From Crocodylus rhombifer (lineage: Eukaryota > Chordata > Crocodylia > Crocodylidae), in the NCBI GenBank assembly GCA_038503035.1, contig JAVSML010001075.1, forward strand, positions 268,101 to 332,100: 64,000 nt of DNA. Direction: 5' to 3'. The notes beneath the pieces are model-generated. The model was given only the letters and a program-made list of their open reading frames with translations, was not told the origin of the DNA and did no database searches. Position 1 is the first letter of the stretch, and every line of letters begins with the position of its first letter. The position numbers were made by a program, and so were the translations under genes. Below, one piece after another: positions 47,194-59,170 of the stretch.

Positions 47194-47269
47194 TGCATCT
47201 TGCAGGTAGACAACCTATTACCAATTAAATATACTACCTGGTAATAGGTTGTCTACCTGCAACATGCAG
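47194..47269. repeat. Perfect 24-bp-stem hairpin
   Basis: The arm at 47200-47223 (TTGCAGGTAGACAACCTATT plus ACCA) is exactly inverted at 47239-47262, with a 15-nt AT-rich loop. With one mismatch it extends to 47194-47269. A weaker second inverted pair (GCAGCAGG/CCTGCTGC, about 47266-47331) follows. The size is compatible with a miRNA-like precursor or a young MITE core; no family was recognised. Confidence 0.9.
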
Positions 47270-47639
47270 CAGGTTATCATTCCCTGGCTTCTAACCAGAG
47301 ATAAGCTTTTCCACATGTGGCCTGCTGCATAAGCCAATTATTTCTTGGGGACAGGTTTTGCCTTGTGGATTTCTGTTTACCCTATGTCTCTTGCTTCCAT
47401 TTCTCCTTGTCTATCTGTTTGTCCCCTCATCTTTGCTTTCTTGCATCAAAGGCATTTGTTCTAGCTAAGAAAGAAAGAAAGGATTTTCTCTAGAACCCTG
47501 CAGTCTCATTGAATTGGCAGAGGGGTCAACACTGGTGTAAAGTGCTCTCTTTTTCCATCTTAAACCCTAAGCTAAGATGATTTGACTGATAGGCTTTTGT
47601 GATCTTTGACCTAGTCAGGATAGCTGCAGGTGATTTACT

Positions 47640-48060
47640 TATTCATATAATTTTAAAATCTTACTAAGCCAGTATAGGAACAGCACCTTACACTGATATA
47701 ATAACATCCATTCCAAAGTATTTTACAAAATATGTAATAAATATAAATGTACAGTTATGTATTTAAATTAGATAAAATCACCTCACCCACAATTAAATTG
47801 TACCCACCTCTGGACTGGGGCATGCTTGCCATCGTCAGCAGGGCGTTCCATAGTTTAGTGATGCATAGCATATGAAAATGCACTTCCTGAGCTTTTTTCT
47901 AATAGTTTTTAACATTACACATTGTGGTCTCTGGCCCTTGAATTATGTGGAAAGATGAAAATGTAGAAGGCACCCCTACTACTCATTGTTTTAGATACCG
48001 TATTTTTAGATACTTTTCTTTTCCCAAGCTAAGTACTGAGACACGTTTTCACCTTTTTTT
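47640..48060 (-). mobile_element. Possible ancient CR1/L3-like relic
   Basis: Words such as GCAGGGCGTTCCATAGTTTA, TGTGGTCTCTGGCCCTTG and CTTTTCTTTTCCCAAGCTAA recall minus-strand old CR1/L3 C-terminal sequence. No translatable frame remains. Tentative. Confidence 0.3.
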
Positions 48061-49356
48061 ACTCTGACCCTGCCATGTTTCCTGTGCCTTCCTTTTTCCA
48101 ATTAAAAACTTGATGATGAGGGTGCGGTGGCTTCCAAAAATCCTGAGGATTGATAGTTGTCCATTGGTCCAAAGAATATGGGGACCTCTAATTCCTGTAT
48201 AATCCCTGAAATGACATTTAGCACCTTTTTAAAGATAGGTGTTACCAGTTTCTTTTCCTTTGCTAAAAATGTGAGCCATTTTTGAGGGCTCTGTTAATAG
48301 TTCAGTTTCTGTAAGACTTTAACTTTCTTGGAGTGACTGAGTGAACAACATTTGGTAAAGATGATTTACTGCCAAAGAATTTAATTGCTTAAATTGTTCT
48401 AGCACTTCTTTTTGCCCTTGGTGTCTAATTGATACCCAGGCAGGTTTCATAAGTTTGATCCACTTGAAGAATTTCTCATTACTTATTACATCTTTAGATA
48501 GCTGCCCTTCAAATTTCCTCTGAAGCTATTTAATCCTTTTTCTACATGCCAATATTTGTTTTGTTTGTTTTAAGCTTACAGTTTAGTTGGAATAAATTCT
48601 AGTATTTTTTCATTCAGCTGTATTATTTCCCTGGTTTTTTGGCTCTGTTTTTGGGGGCGGTGGTGTTGTTTTTTGTCCTTGGAGATGCTTATGTTTTCTA
48701 ATTCTGGAAAAGTAAAACATATTTTGCTTCAGCCTCTGATGTTGTTCCCTTTATAGGATACCTTAAACTGATTTTTTTAAAGTATTATTTTGGGTCAAAT
48801 TACATCTTGGAAACTGCATTAATGCATATCAATTTACATAGATGACATGAGCGCTAATGATTTTGGCCCTGCACACTGGCTTGAAGGCTTTAGAGAGTTT
48901 TCCTATGATTGCACTGGACAATGCCATTAGAACTGCACTATATCTTGAATAGAAGTAAATTTTAAGAGTGCCTGTTTTGGTGCACCTGTAATTTCTATCT
49001 GTGCCTCAAGTAGGGGGATGCTTTCCCAGAGGCTTTTGAAATAATTGACAGCTCAGTCTGTCAGCTCTTTTCTTCTGTCCTTGCTGAGAAGACTGTCCTT
49101 GCCCTGCAAGCAGTATGTGGATTTTAGACCCAAAGAGTTTTAGGCTTGACTGTGAGATGGGGGTGAGATGTCCTTGCCAGAGGTACAGTCCCAGCTTGCC
49201 AGACAGAATTCTGCTCCAGTGTGTCCTGGAGGCTGCTCTGATGTCTGAGCATCTGTTGTCTCAACCAGAAAGTTGAGAGAAGGTGTTAAATTAGTAATTA
49301 AAATGTTTTGTTTGGGAATTTTTAATTTTTTTTCCTGAGAAATGCACCACCTGTTA

Positions 49357-49706
49357 GGGCTCCTATACACATGCGTGGAGCGTGCTCTGGTGTGGTGGAA
49401 ATCCAGCGTGTTGGAGCAGACCCAATTAATGGAGTCTGCTGGAGCACGGAAATTGATGTGCTTCGGCAACCTTCCATGTCATGTGTATCAGCATCCTGGT
49501 GTGTCTTTGCACTGAAAAAATGGAGGTGGGGTGCTTTGAAATAAAACACATTTAGTGAGTTTTAGTTCAAAGTGCCCTGCTGCCACTTTCTCAGTGTGGG
49601 GATGCACAAGGACACTGCTACACGTGACACACGAGGACTTTTAATTAGCATGGCTTGCTAATTAAAGTGCCTGGTGCCACATCCCACAGCACATGTAAAA
49701 ATGCCC
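49357..49706. mobile_element. Harbinger-like MITE, GGG...CCC ends
   Basis: A 350-bp element starting GGGCTCCTATACACATG and ending, inverted, GGGCATTTTTACATGTG. Perfect 3-bp TTA duplications flank it (49354-49356, 49707-49709), the preferred target of PIF/Harbinger elements. Inside the right end TTTAATTAGCATGGC...GCTAATTAAAG forms a hairpin. Confidence 0.78.
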
Positions 49707-49920
49707 TTAAGGTTCAGTCAGTTATTGTGGGAGACTTTTTATTTCACTATCACTACTCTACTCTGTAGATTACAGGATAGTACTGGCGGAATAGTCTATC
49801 CTTTTCAGCAAAGTTTTTTGTCTATCTGATTGTAGATTCCACTAGAAATAGTAAAGTGTTTCAAAATTGTATGTTTTAAAGATTACTTTCCCTTAGGGTA
49901 GTGGGCTTTGTGTCTCTTGG

Positions 49921-50110
49921 CTCAGGACAGAAGTTACACATAAATTGGTATAAGCGATCAGAAATCAGTTCAAATCTGTAACACAACAGAAGTTCAGTGC
50001 ACATATACCACTTTCAAAATGGTCAAGACCGGTTTAAGATAAACCTGGATGGATGTAGTATCAGACTTAACTGATTTAGGTTAAATTGCTTTATTGAACT
50101 TCTGTCCCAG
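49921..50110 (+). mobile_element. ~190-bp MITE, GGACAGAAGTT ends (unbroken copy)
   Basis: The left end CTCAGGACAGAAGTTACA and the inverted right end CTGGGACAGAAGTTCAAT form short terminal inverted repeats. The interior (ACAGAAGTTCAGTGCACAT, GGTTTAAGATAAACCTGG, GTATCAGACTTAACTGA) matches in order the two half-copies flanking the large CR1 at 60270-63830. The target duplication is uncertain; a TA-type (Tc1/mariner-like) site is possible. Confidence 0.75.
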
Positions 50111-50814
50111 ATCCCCTCCAGATTTAAGTTAACTCAGTCCCTCAGCATCCCAGGATGCTTTGCACATCCCTTGCAACCCCCTCACAGGGTGGGTGGGCTA
50201 GACTTAGCCTATGTTGTCTACTCCAGCTGAGCAGGGACGTGTGCTCTAGCACCACTCCCCCTGCCCCACCCCAGCTTTTGACCTGGGCCACTGCAGGCAT
50301 GTGGCTGCATTTCCTCAATCAAAAATGAATATCTGTTCATTTGCTTATCAGTTCAATCCACACAGTTTAGATTAACCTGCGAAGATTGAATTGAGTCAGC
50401 CTCTGGCTTTTTGACTGTCTGTGCTTAGCCTTGAGTCCATATGATGCAGTTCCTCTTTTACTAAACATTTAAATAAATTTAACTGTCATGGAAGTTGTAT
50501 TGTTGGCACCCCTAAAGATTGAAGTCCTCTGCTCCATAAAGAAGGTTGAGCATGGGCAGGTAGAGTCAAACCCAGTAAACTTCATCTCTGACTAGCAGGG
50601 GTTTGGTTTGAGAGTACTAGCCAGCTCTTCTGCTCCCTGCTGTGTCGAACAACAGTGGCACCAACTGTGGGGGTACCTTGCGATGTGAATAATTCTACAT
50701 GATGTGGTTGTCTGTGCACACCGTTGTACACCAAAATCAGTTGTAATCAAAATATCTGCATCAGCACTAGGGATTGTATCAGTAAAGTCATAGCCCTAAC
50801 TTAAATAGTTAATA
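50111..50814. other. Intron 2, nothing recognised
   Basis: No repeat borders or exon-like frame seen. Confidence 0.4.
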
Positions 50815-52218
50815 GGTGCATTGACACATGTATATACTGTGGAGTAGATTTACACTAGAGTAAACCCACTCTGGGCAGATGTCTACACATGCGGGGATGC
50901 AGGAACAGATTTGCTGCTCTTGGCAGTAGTCTGCTCCCACCCCCTCTGGCCCTGCACCAGCCCACTGAAGCAGCCAGGGTGAGCGCTAGGCTCCCTCTGG
51001 TTGCTAGCCCAAAGACAGGCAGGGAGGACAGGGCAAGGAGACAGCTGTCTCCTGTCTGGAGCTGGGAGATTGCTCCCTGCCCTCAGGAACTGCTTGTTGC
51101 CAGGGCAGGCTCTGCCACTGGAGCCTGGGTGGAGACAATATCCCCCTGCCCCAGCAGCATGGAGCTCCTGGCCCTGGCTTCTTGATCAGGGGTAGGGGGC
51201 TTGGAAAGAGCTGCAGGGAAGGGGCAGGTCCCAGCCCCCTGCCCTGGTATGCCAGTGGGTGCTAGCAGCAAGCTCCTGGCTGTGTGGAGACATGCTGCTA
51301 GTTGGGAACTCGCTGCTAGCTGCCCCACCAGCAGATCAAGGCAGGGGGCTGGGACCTGCCCCTCCCCTGCAGCTCTTTCCAAGTATTGTGCCTCCATTGT
51401 CTGATTGGGGCATGGGACTGGGACCTGCCCTTGACTGGGACAGTTCCTGGCCAGCCCTGGGCTGCAGAGGGAAGTCTGCCTGAAACAGGGTAGTCCCCAG
51501 CCACTTCCAGGCTGCACATGTAGACTTCCCCATGCAACCCAGGGCTAGCTAGGAGCTGTCCTGGACAGAGGAAGGTCCCAGACAGCTCCAGGCTAGGTGG
51601 GGAACTCTCCCTGTGCAGGGAGTTCCTAGCCCCTGCTCTTCAATTGCTTGTTCCTAACCCATGCTCTGTGATTGCAGAACAGGGGCTGGGGAGCTTGTTC
51701 CCAGCCCCAGCTCTGCAGTTACAGTTGTGGATCTGGGGCTGGGAATGGGAATGGGCTGGGAACTTGTTCCCAGCTCCAGCTTATGATTGTGAAGCAGGGG
51801 CTGGGGACAATCTTCCATCCTGTTCCCAGCCTATTCCCAGTCCCAGCTCTGTGATCATGACTGGGGGGTGGGGTCTGGGAGCTCCCTGCTGCTGGGACAG
51901 GGGAACATTGTCCCCACCTGGGTTTTGGTGGTGGAGTCCACCCCAGCAGCAAGCAGCTTCCAGGGGCAGGAAGCAATCTCCTGCTCCCTGCTGCCCAGCT
52001 GATCAGGAGCAAGTTTTCTCCCAATCAGCCATCTACATGTGCCGTACTGCACAGTAATGAATTGCAAGTAAATTTGCAACTTGTATTTATAGGTAGCAGA
52101 TTTACTCATGAGTACAGCAAATTACTACACAGTAAGCATCTGCATGTGTAGACAGTGATGCTTACTGTGCAGTAATTTGCTCTAATCTTGAGTAAAGTGT
52201 CTCATGTAGACACATCCT
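50815..52218. mobile_element. Long composite MITE-family element, GC-rich core
   Basis: The left side contains GATGTCTACACATGCGGGG (50879) and the right side the inverted pair GCATGTGTAGACAGTGATGC (52142-52161), then CATGTAGACACATCC (52203-52217). 52091-52195 folds into a hairpin whose arms share CAAATTACTACACAGTAAGCATC-like sequence with a few mismatches. The core (51180-52000) is GC-rich and repetitive (GGGGCTGGGAACTTGTTCCC words about every 45-70 bp from 51648), giving compositional ORFs. The ends resemble the GGG/CCC family, but the exact borders and target duplication are unresolved. Confidence 0.5.
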
Positions 52219-52559
52219 ATTTGTAGCAAATCTGCTTATAGATCTGAAATGAGCTGGAATCAATAATTTATTTAATAGAATTAGGTCCTTGTATGATTGT
52301 TCTGGGTTCAATAAGAAACTCAAGAGTTTCCCAGCAATGGGAATCAAGGGAAACAGTTATTAGATGGGAGTATTTAAAGAGTTAAGTATTTCAATACATT
52401 TGTAAAACAAAAGAAGCAAGCAAACAAAACCTAATCCTTTCCTTCCCCACCCCTAATCCTGCCCCCCAGAAAACTGCCTTCTGATCTGCTATAGTGACTT
52501 CAATAAAAGGAATAATTTTCTGGTTGCTTTGCTTGTGTCAGTTTGCTGCAGAACCCAGT

Positions 52560-52816
52560 GGGAGTGTCTACATGAGATGCTTAATGCACAGTAGACTAAT
52601 TCTACTGCACATTAGTACACCAGGAGAAAAGCTGTGCTAACATGCTAATGCGCAGTAGAATTAGTCTCCTGCACATTAAACATCATGAAAAGACTGTGTG
52701 CCAGTGCTACTGCACAGTAGCATCAGTTACTGCATATTTAGTTAATACCTCATATTAGAGTTACTAAACTTAATGCACAGTAACAATGGTGCATTAATGC
52801 ACAAGATGTTGTACCC
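52560..52816. mobile_element. Harbinger-like palindromic MITE, GGG...CCC ends
   Basis: 257 bp, from GGGAGTGTCTACATGAG to ...ATGTTGTACCC, flanked by AGT (52557-52559, 52817-52819). 52575-52690 is a long hairpin: ATGCTTAATGCACAGTAGAC, then TAATTCTACTGCACATTAG, mirrored by CTAATGCGCAGTAGAATTAG and a GCACATTAAACATCAT arm. Multiple AATGCACAGTA words recur. A CR1 3' tail begins right after the AGT. Confidence 0.72.
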
Positions 52817-52819
52817 AGT

Positions 52820-53736
52820 ATTCATAGATTCATAGATTAATAGATGTAGAATTGGAAGGGACCTAAGTAGATCTTCAAGTCCGACCCCCTGCCCTAGGCA
52901 GGAGAGAATACTGGGGTCATATGACCCCAGCTAGGTAGTTATCAAGTGTCCTCTTAAAGACCCACAAGGTAGCAGCCAGCACCACTTTCCTTGGAAGTTG
53001 GTTCCAGATCCTAGCCACCCTGACCTTGAAGTAGTATCTTCTAATGTCCAGCCTGAACCTACTCTCAAACAACTTATGACCATTATTCCTTGTTACTCTG
53101 GGAGGTGCTCGGGGGAACAGGGTCTCTTCCATTCCTTGCTGATCCCCCTGGTAAGTTTATAGACAGCCACCAGGTCCCCTCTCAGCCTTCTCTTGTGAAG
53201 GCTGAACAGGTTCAGGTCCTGTAGCCTCTCCTTGTAGGGTCTGCTTTGCTGTCCCCGGTTCATGCATATGGCTCTCCTCTGGACCCTCTTGATGCTGGCC
53301 ACATCCCTCCTGAAGTGCGGTGCCCAGAATTGGATGCAGTACTCCAACTGTGGCCTGACCAGCATCGCATAGAGGGGGAGGATCACTTCCTTGGCCCTGC
53401 TTGTGATCCATCTGTGGATGCATGACAAGGTGCGGTTAGCCTTACTGACCGCGTCCTCACATTGGTGGTCCATGTTCATTTTGGAATCAATAATGACTCC
53501 AAGATCTCTTTCTCCCACTGTGCTTTCGAGAAGGGAGTTCCCCAGCCTATAGGTATGCTGTTCGTTCTTACTGCCCAAGTGCAGTTCCCTGCACTTGTCA
53601 GTATTGAATCCTATCCTATTCTCATTTGCCCACCCCTGTAACCTGTCCAGGTCCAGCTGTATCCTGTCCCTCCCTTCTAGCAATGCCCAAGGCTCCAAGC
53701 CTTGGTGTCGTCAGTGAATTTGAAGAGGGTGCTTTA
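52820..53736 (-). mobile_element. CR1 LINE, 5'-truncated
   Basis: Minus-strand CR1 with tail TTCATAGATTCATAGATTAA at 52821. The long frame 53698-53093 reads GRDRIQLDLDRLQGWANENRIGFNTDKC, ERDLGVIIDSKMNMDHQ, and VILPLYAMLVRPQLEYCIQFW. The C-terminal tail is in another frame (53132-52917). It breaks off just before the FADD motif near 53736. Relatively young but dead. Confidence 0.94.
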
Positions 53737-54248
53737 GGTATGCTGTAGGTATTGGACAGGTTAGACATAACATTTGAGAAGGAGAAGAATCACTGGGGAA
53801 ATGCCAAAGCTTTGGTCACCTGGATTAAGGGCAGGGTCTTTTGCTGGGTAGAGGAATAGAAGTGGCATTTTCAGTGTGCAGATAGACTTGAGGTCCCTGC
53901 TTTGTTGCTGGGCAAGTCTATAGAAAATCTCCTAAAGAAGAGGAAATTCATATGCTACTACGCATTATGGTCCACTGACACTTGTGTTTCTTCTTTGCCT
54001 TTTCTTGTGGCAACTCTGTTAAACACTACAGCCATGGGGCTGCCAGAGTGTGATGTGCACTCTGGGAAAGCACTTGTAACTTAATGGACTGTGGTAGTTG
54101 GCTGAAGGAGTCAGAGAAGCCTTGGCAAAGGGGAGGAGGGTTCTGTCACTTTAGAGGGTCTGGGAACAAGAATTCACTGCTTTGCAGTTACAACTGGTTC
54201 TTCATCAATGACCCAGTAAGTAAAACAACCCACGGTCTGGTCAGAGGT
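53737..54248. other. Intron 2, nothing recognised
   Basis: No repeat borders or exon-like frame seen. Confidence 0.4.
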
Positions 54249-54256
54249 ATTACTAG

Positions 54257-54992
54257 TAGGGCTGTGCGAAGCTTCAGGTGCTGATTAAATTTGGAGGAGA
54301 TTCGGCTTGATTCGGTGCCTGAATCTCCAAATTCAAATCAAATCAGGAGACCAGTAAAAAGGTCCGAATCACTTTGGAAAAGATTTGGCAATTTGGGCAG
54401 TTCCCCATTTGCCACCGCAGGGAGCTGGACCTGGGCTCTGTGCTGATAAGTAGGGCCTGGGGGGGAGGATGGAGGAGGGGGCCATGGGGAAACCCCTGCC
54501 AGTCCCCATCCCCTGCCTGTTCCCCCAGCCCCCCTGAGTGCCCCCTGACCCCCTCCCACTGTCACAGCTGCATCAATGGCTGCCCAACCTGGCCCCAGTG
54601 TCCTGGCACTTAAAATTCCAACAAAACAAAGCAAAACAAAAAAGTCACGCACTCACCGGCTCCTGCCAGGTGGGTGGGGGGCGATCCCTGCTGTCCCCAT
54701 TGCCCCGTGCTGCGTGGGGGGCTATGCCACAAGCCCCAACCCCCACTTTTGTGGTTTTTCTTTAAGAGCTGGGACACTGGAGCTGGGCAGGGAAGCCATT
54801 GACAGGGCTGAGTGAGTGGGCAGGGGATGGAACCTGTTTGATTAGGAGATTTGGCGGATTTGGCGGCAACCGAATCGCTGAATCAGATTTGGCCGAATCA
54901 ATTCAGGACAGTGATTCGAATTACCCAATTAAATCGCTGTCCCCTGAATTGGCCAAATCTGAAGCGAATACTAGCCGCTTTGCACAGGCCTA
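54257..54992. mobile_element. hAT-like non-autonomous element, TAGGGCTGTGC family (copy 3)
   Basis: Ends TAGGGCTGTGCGAAGC and, inverted, TAGGCCTGTGCAAAGC, with perfect 8-bp duplications ATTACTAG (54249-54256, 54993-55000). Subterminal regions carry AT-rich GATTCGG/CCGAATC words, and the interior is G/C-rich. It is the best-preserved member of the family in this window and defines its ends. No transposase ORF. Confidence 0.94.
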
Positions 54993-55000
54993 ATTACTAG

Positions 55001-58000
55001 GAGTGCTTTCCTTTCCTGTTAAATTTTACCTCATGGCAGCTAATTCACCCTATGCTTTTGGCCATGCAAATGAATACAAGACCCTCTGGAAATATTCTTC
55101 TAGTCAGAAGAGAGGTTTTCTTGTCTTTAAACACACTGTATAAAAATAGTCAGCAGACACAGTGTTTCTATAGGACCTGCTGATTTGCAGAGCAGGACTC
55201 ATTGGGTTCTGCTGATTTGCAGAACGGGATTAGTAGAATTACATTGTGCTGATTTGCAGAACTTCAGAAACCACACACACTCCAAGGGCTGCAATACACT
55301 TATTGGTTTACCCCGTCCTCCTAGTTGAAACTAAAGCAAGATGTTAGTTGTTGTTTTTTTTAAATCAGTATATTGTCCCATGTGTGTTTTGTCTCCTTAT
55401 TTATAGCTTCAGTTGAATCATGGCAAAGAAAAAATATGCTCTCTTTTCTGTGTTGTATTTACTGCTCTATTTCCAAAACATAAGTGGTCTGGCTACAAGC
55501 AGCAAGTTCTCATCATCAGGCAAAGAACATGTATTGGTTATGGCATTTTTGAGTGGGAGGAGGAGGGGTCTGCAGGACACTAGATAACTGGAGACTGCTT
55601 TTCTACTATGAAATGACATTTCTGTGGATTGGCCAAAGCAGTTCATGGTTTTATTCCTTCGCAGGTGAGGACAAATCTTCAGCTGTGTAAATGATCATAG
55701 TTCAAAAAAGTGAGTAGATCTGTGGCATTACACACCAGTGTAAAGCTTAGAGGAAAGAAAAGCTTAGTTTTGTGGCTATAAATACAAAATGCAAAAACTA
55801 CAAAGACATTTTGGGAATAGATACAGACAAGATCACAGGTTAGGATTTATTTCTGGTTTTTGGATTGTAACCATTTGCAAATGAGATTAAGTATAGAAAA
55901 GGTAGCTTTACATTGTAGGCAGCAAAATAATTAAACAATCTAGAATATGTTCATCATTATCAAGGAAAACAGTATAACCCTACTCTAATAGGGAAAGAAT
56001 CTGACCATAGGATTGCTTGCTTCCCTTTGATTTGCACATGTCCTGTAATTGCAGTTGACCTTACAGGAAGTTGTTCACAAACTTCAAAAAGAGAAAATAG
56101 CTTTTACATTTCAGCATAATGTGTATGGGGGAGACCCCGGATCTCTTGGTCACTCATTTTTGATAAAATGAGGTGTTTTGTGTTACTTCAAATGAAAAGT
56201 GTGTACAATTAGATTATATTGTGTAAAAACTGGAAACCGGGTCCAAGTTTTTAAAAAAAGAGTACTTAAAAAAGAGTGCTTAAATAAAGGCTCCTAAATC
56301 CATATTTAGATGCATAATAGGTGGCTCACTTTTTATAGAAGCTGTGCCTGCATTTGTTCCCATTTTTATAAGAATAGGCACCCATTTTTGAAAATCTTAT
56401 TTTTCATAACTTGCATGCATTGTAATGGGCCATGACAATCCTGTCATCTGTGATACAGCTTCAAAGCCAGTGCAATACCCTGACTTTGGAAACCGCATGA
56501 GTGGGAGGGCTATAATCTTTAGACATGCCATCACACTGCTCCTGACCCTTTCTCCACAAGACACACATCTTTGCAGGTACCTTAGTTTCTTGTAAGTTAA
56601 AATATTCCCTCTTTTCTCTGCAGCCTTTCACAACAGGTATATGAAATCTAGCTAACATTCCCATACCTTTAATGGGAATAGTAATTAGAGGAATCAAGAG
56701 GATTACACAGAAGCAGTTCAGATGCAGTGTGTTTGTAATTTTTTCTGATTTCCTTTTGTGTATCTTGCTTTCACAGTGCTTTGTTAACTGGTGAGGTCAT
56801 TTCCTGGGGAAGAGAGAGAGAACAGAAAAGATGGGAAAAGAGATCGGATCCTGTAGTTTTGCTGCACATTGGATTCAGTTGTAAGGATGGATTCTCATGC
56901 AGGGGAAAACATAGAAAAAATACACTTCCACACTAATTAGTTTCATCAGTGCCTGCACCTTTCATTATTTGCTTTATATAAAACTATACTATAAGAGATA
57001 TAGGAAGAAGAACTTACCTCCTTTATGTCACTGCTTTTTCTGTACTTGACACCAATTTTATGGTATTGTGACCATTTCAAGGAGAACACCTTTGAGGAGA
57101 AGTTCTGTTCCTGCTAAAGGTAATAGAACTTGAGCCATTGTTTTCAGTTGGATTTCACTCTTGATATTTTGTACATACAATTGTATTTCCATAGCATAGT
57201 CCATTAGGAGAATTTAAGCTGTTGCCCTGCATCTTGTTCAGTTGTTTATTCAGATGCAAAATGCTACAGATCTGATTCTTAATATCTCATTATCATCTTG
57301 TACTGGTGTAAAGGTTGTGTAAGTTGTAAGGTAACTTGATCAGAACCTAATACTTGAGAAATAACAATAAAACAAGTGAAGGATTCTGCTCTTTACACCC
57401 GCCTCAGCATTGTGCTTTGCAAAGGTTACTCTTATTTCTAGTCGAAGTGATGGCAATTGTGTCTTGGATTGCAAAACAATAGGGTTAGACACTACAATAT
57501 AGATGCTTTTGTCTTAGGATTCAGACTTCAATTTCTAGAGTATAGCATTAGGGTCAAGAAGGAGAAAGAGCACTTGTTAAAAAGTTCATTGCAAGGTACA
57601 TCTACCTACTTTCCAAATTCTGATCCTGATTATATGTAGATTAGTTTAAGATGAGTAGAAGTGTATTACTTCCATGAAGTTAACTGTCACTTACACTGAT
57701 GTAGCAAGAATCCCAGTGTGCAAAATCGGTTCCTATTTTGAACAATTCATTAGTGCAGGAATCCTATCTCTATGACCTTCACGTCTGCAAGATCTAGATG
57801 CAAATTCCAGCTTGGGTCACAAAGAAAAATGAGTTCAGAATAATTCCCCATTTGTAGGCACACAAAACTGCTGCTCGTTTCGGCACACTTCTATGCTATT
57901 GGCAGCCTCTGCTAAGGAGAGGCCCATAACTTGAATAGCAGGGTTGTTGCAGGTCATGATTGATGTACGTAGACAAAGTTGTGTGGAAGCCCAGAACAAG

Positions 58001-59170
58001 ACCAGTAGGGGATAGTGAAGATTGGGAATGAGGTGTATTAGCAAAGCTCTGTAGGAAAAACTTGCACAGTGCTTGCCTGCACTGTGCCAGGCTCAGACTA
58101 GTGCTATCAGTCCCTCACTTTCATGAGCATTAAATCTATTCACAAAAGGGAAAAAAGGAAGAAAAGAAAAAGCTACAAAGCTCGTATTCGATTGGTTGCA
58201 AGGTCATGGGTTTATTACACGGCCTGTTCTTTGTGGAAGATTGAGCGAATTGGGGGAGGAGGCAGGCAAATTTAGCCTGCTTGGGAATCGCATTTCTCAG
58301 ACATAGCTGTGCACTAATTATGTACATATGGGTTCCATTTCAATAAGTCTGTTCTCATTTGAAGCTAATCTTTTTACTTCCTGATCATTGTGCTTCTACC
58401 CAAAGAGCTTTAGGGCTAAATTTTACCCTCAAGATATATGAGTGCCCCATTCTCATTGACTTTCGTGGGAATAAAACAAATGGATTTGATGGCAGGATTT
58501 GGCCCCTCCTTTGAAGTCTGAAAGAGGAGCATTTAAACACATCTCACAGCTCTGCTTGGCATTTGCCAGAGTTTGTGAAACAAGACCAGCAGGTTAATAA
58601 ACAGAGCAGATAAAAGCTGTCAGTTCTCAGGGACTTCACTTAGCTGAACTTTCCTAGAGGAGGCCCACATTCAGGCATAATGTAGAAAACTAATGTTATC
58701 AAAGCGGCTAAAAAGCCCTCTAGTTTAATTCTATACTCTGCTCTGTTTTATGAAATATATGCCACATGTATACAAAAAAAGCATATAATACCCTTGTGAA
58801 CATATTACGCTGCAGTGCAAGTAATGACAGATGAGAAATTTAAGATGCAGGATATTGTGCCACTGCATGTTTTAAAGAGTCATCTCATTTTGCAACATGT
58901 TGTCATATCTCGGACATGTCATGTGTGAAATATTGCTTATTATGGAACAGAATTTGGTTTTGAACAGTGCCTTTCCTATTCAGGGAGCTGTACAACACTG
59001 TCCAAAGCAGAGTCAGATAGGGAATGCTCAGTGTCTCTCTAGGTAAATGCATCAGCCCTTGAGCAATAATGATTCTAACATTAAATCCTGCCTTCCTGGA
59101 AGAGGGAATGTGTGTGAGGACAAGTTTATACTTTTATCCTTTTGTAGGCCAGAATCTGAAACACAAGAGG
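55001..59170. other. Intron 2, nothing recognised
   Basis: AT-rich unique-looking DNA. A short triplicated word (TGCTGATTTGCAGA at about 55178, 55209 and 55248) is the only regularity noticed. No exon, RNA gene or repeat border is supported. Confidence 0.45.

Noticed and set aside
50889..52057. Cluster of 60-144 codon ORFs, possibly a secreted protein gene
   Set aside because: Repetitive GGGGCTGGGAAC-type sequence is open on both strands; low-complexity translation with no recognised family.
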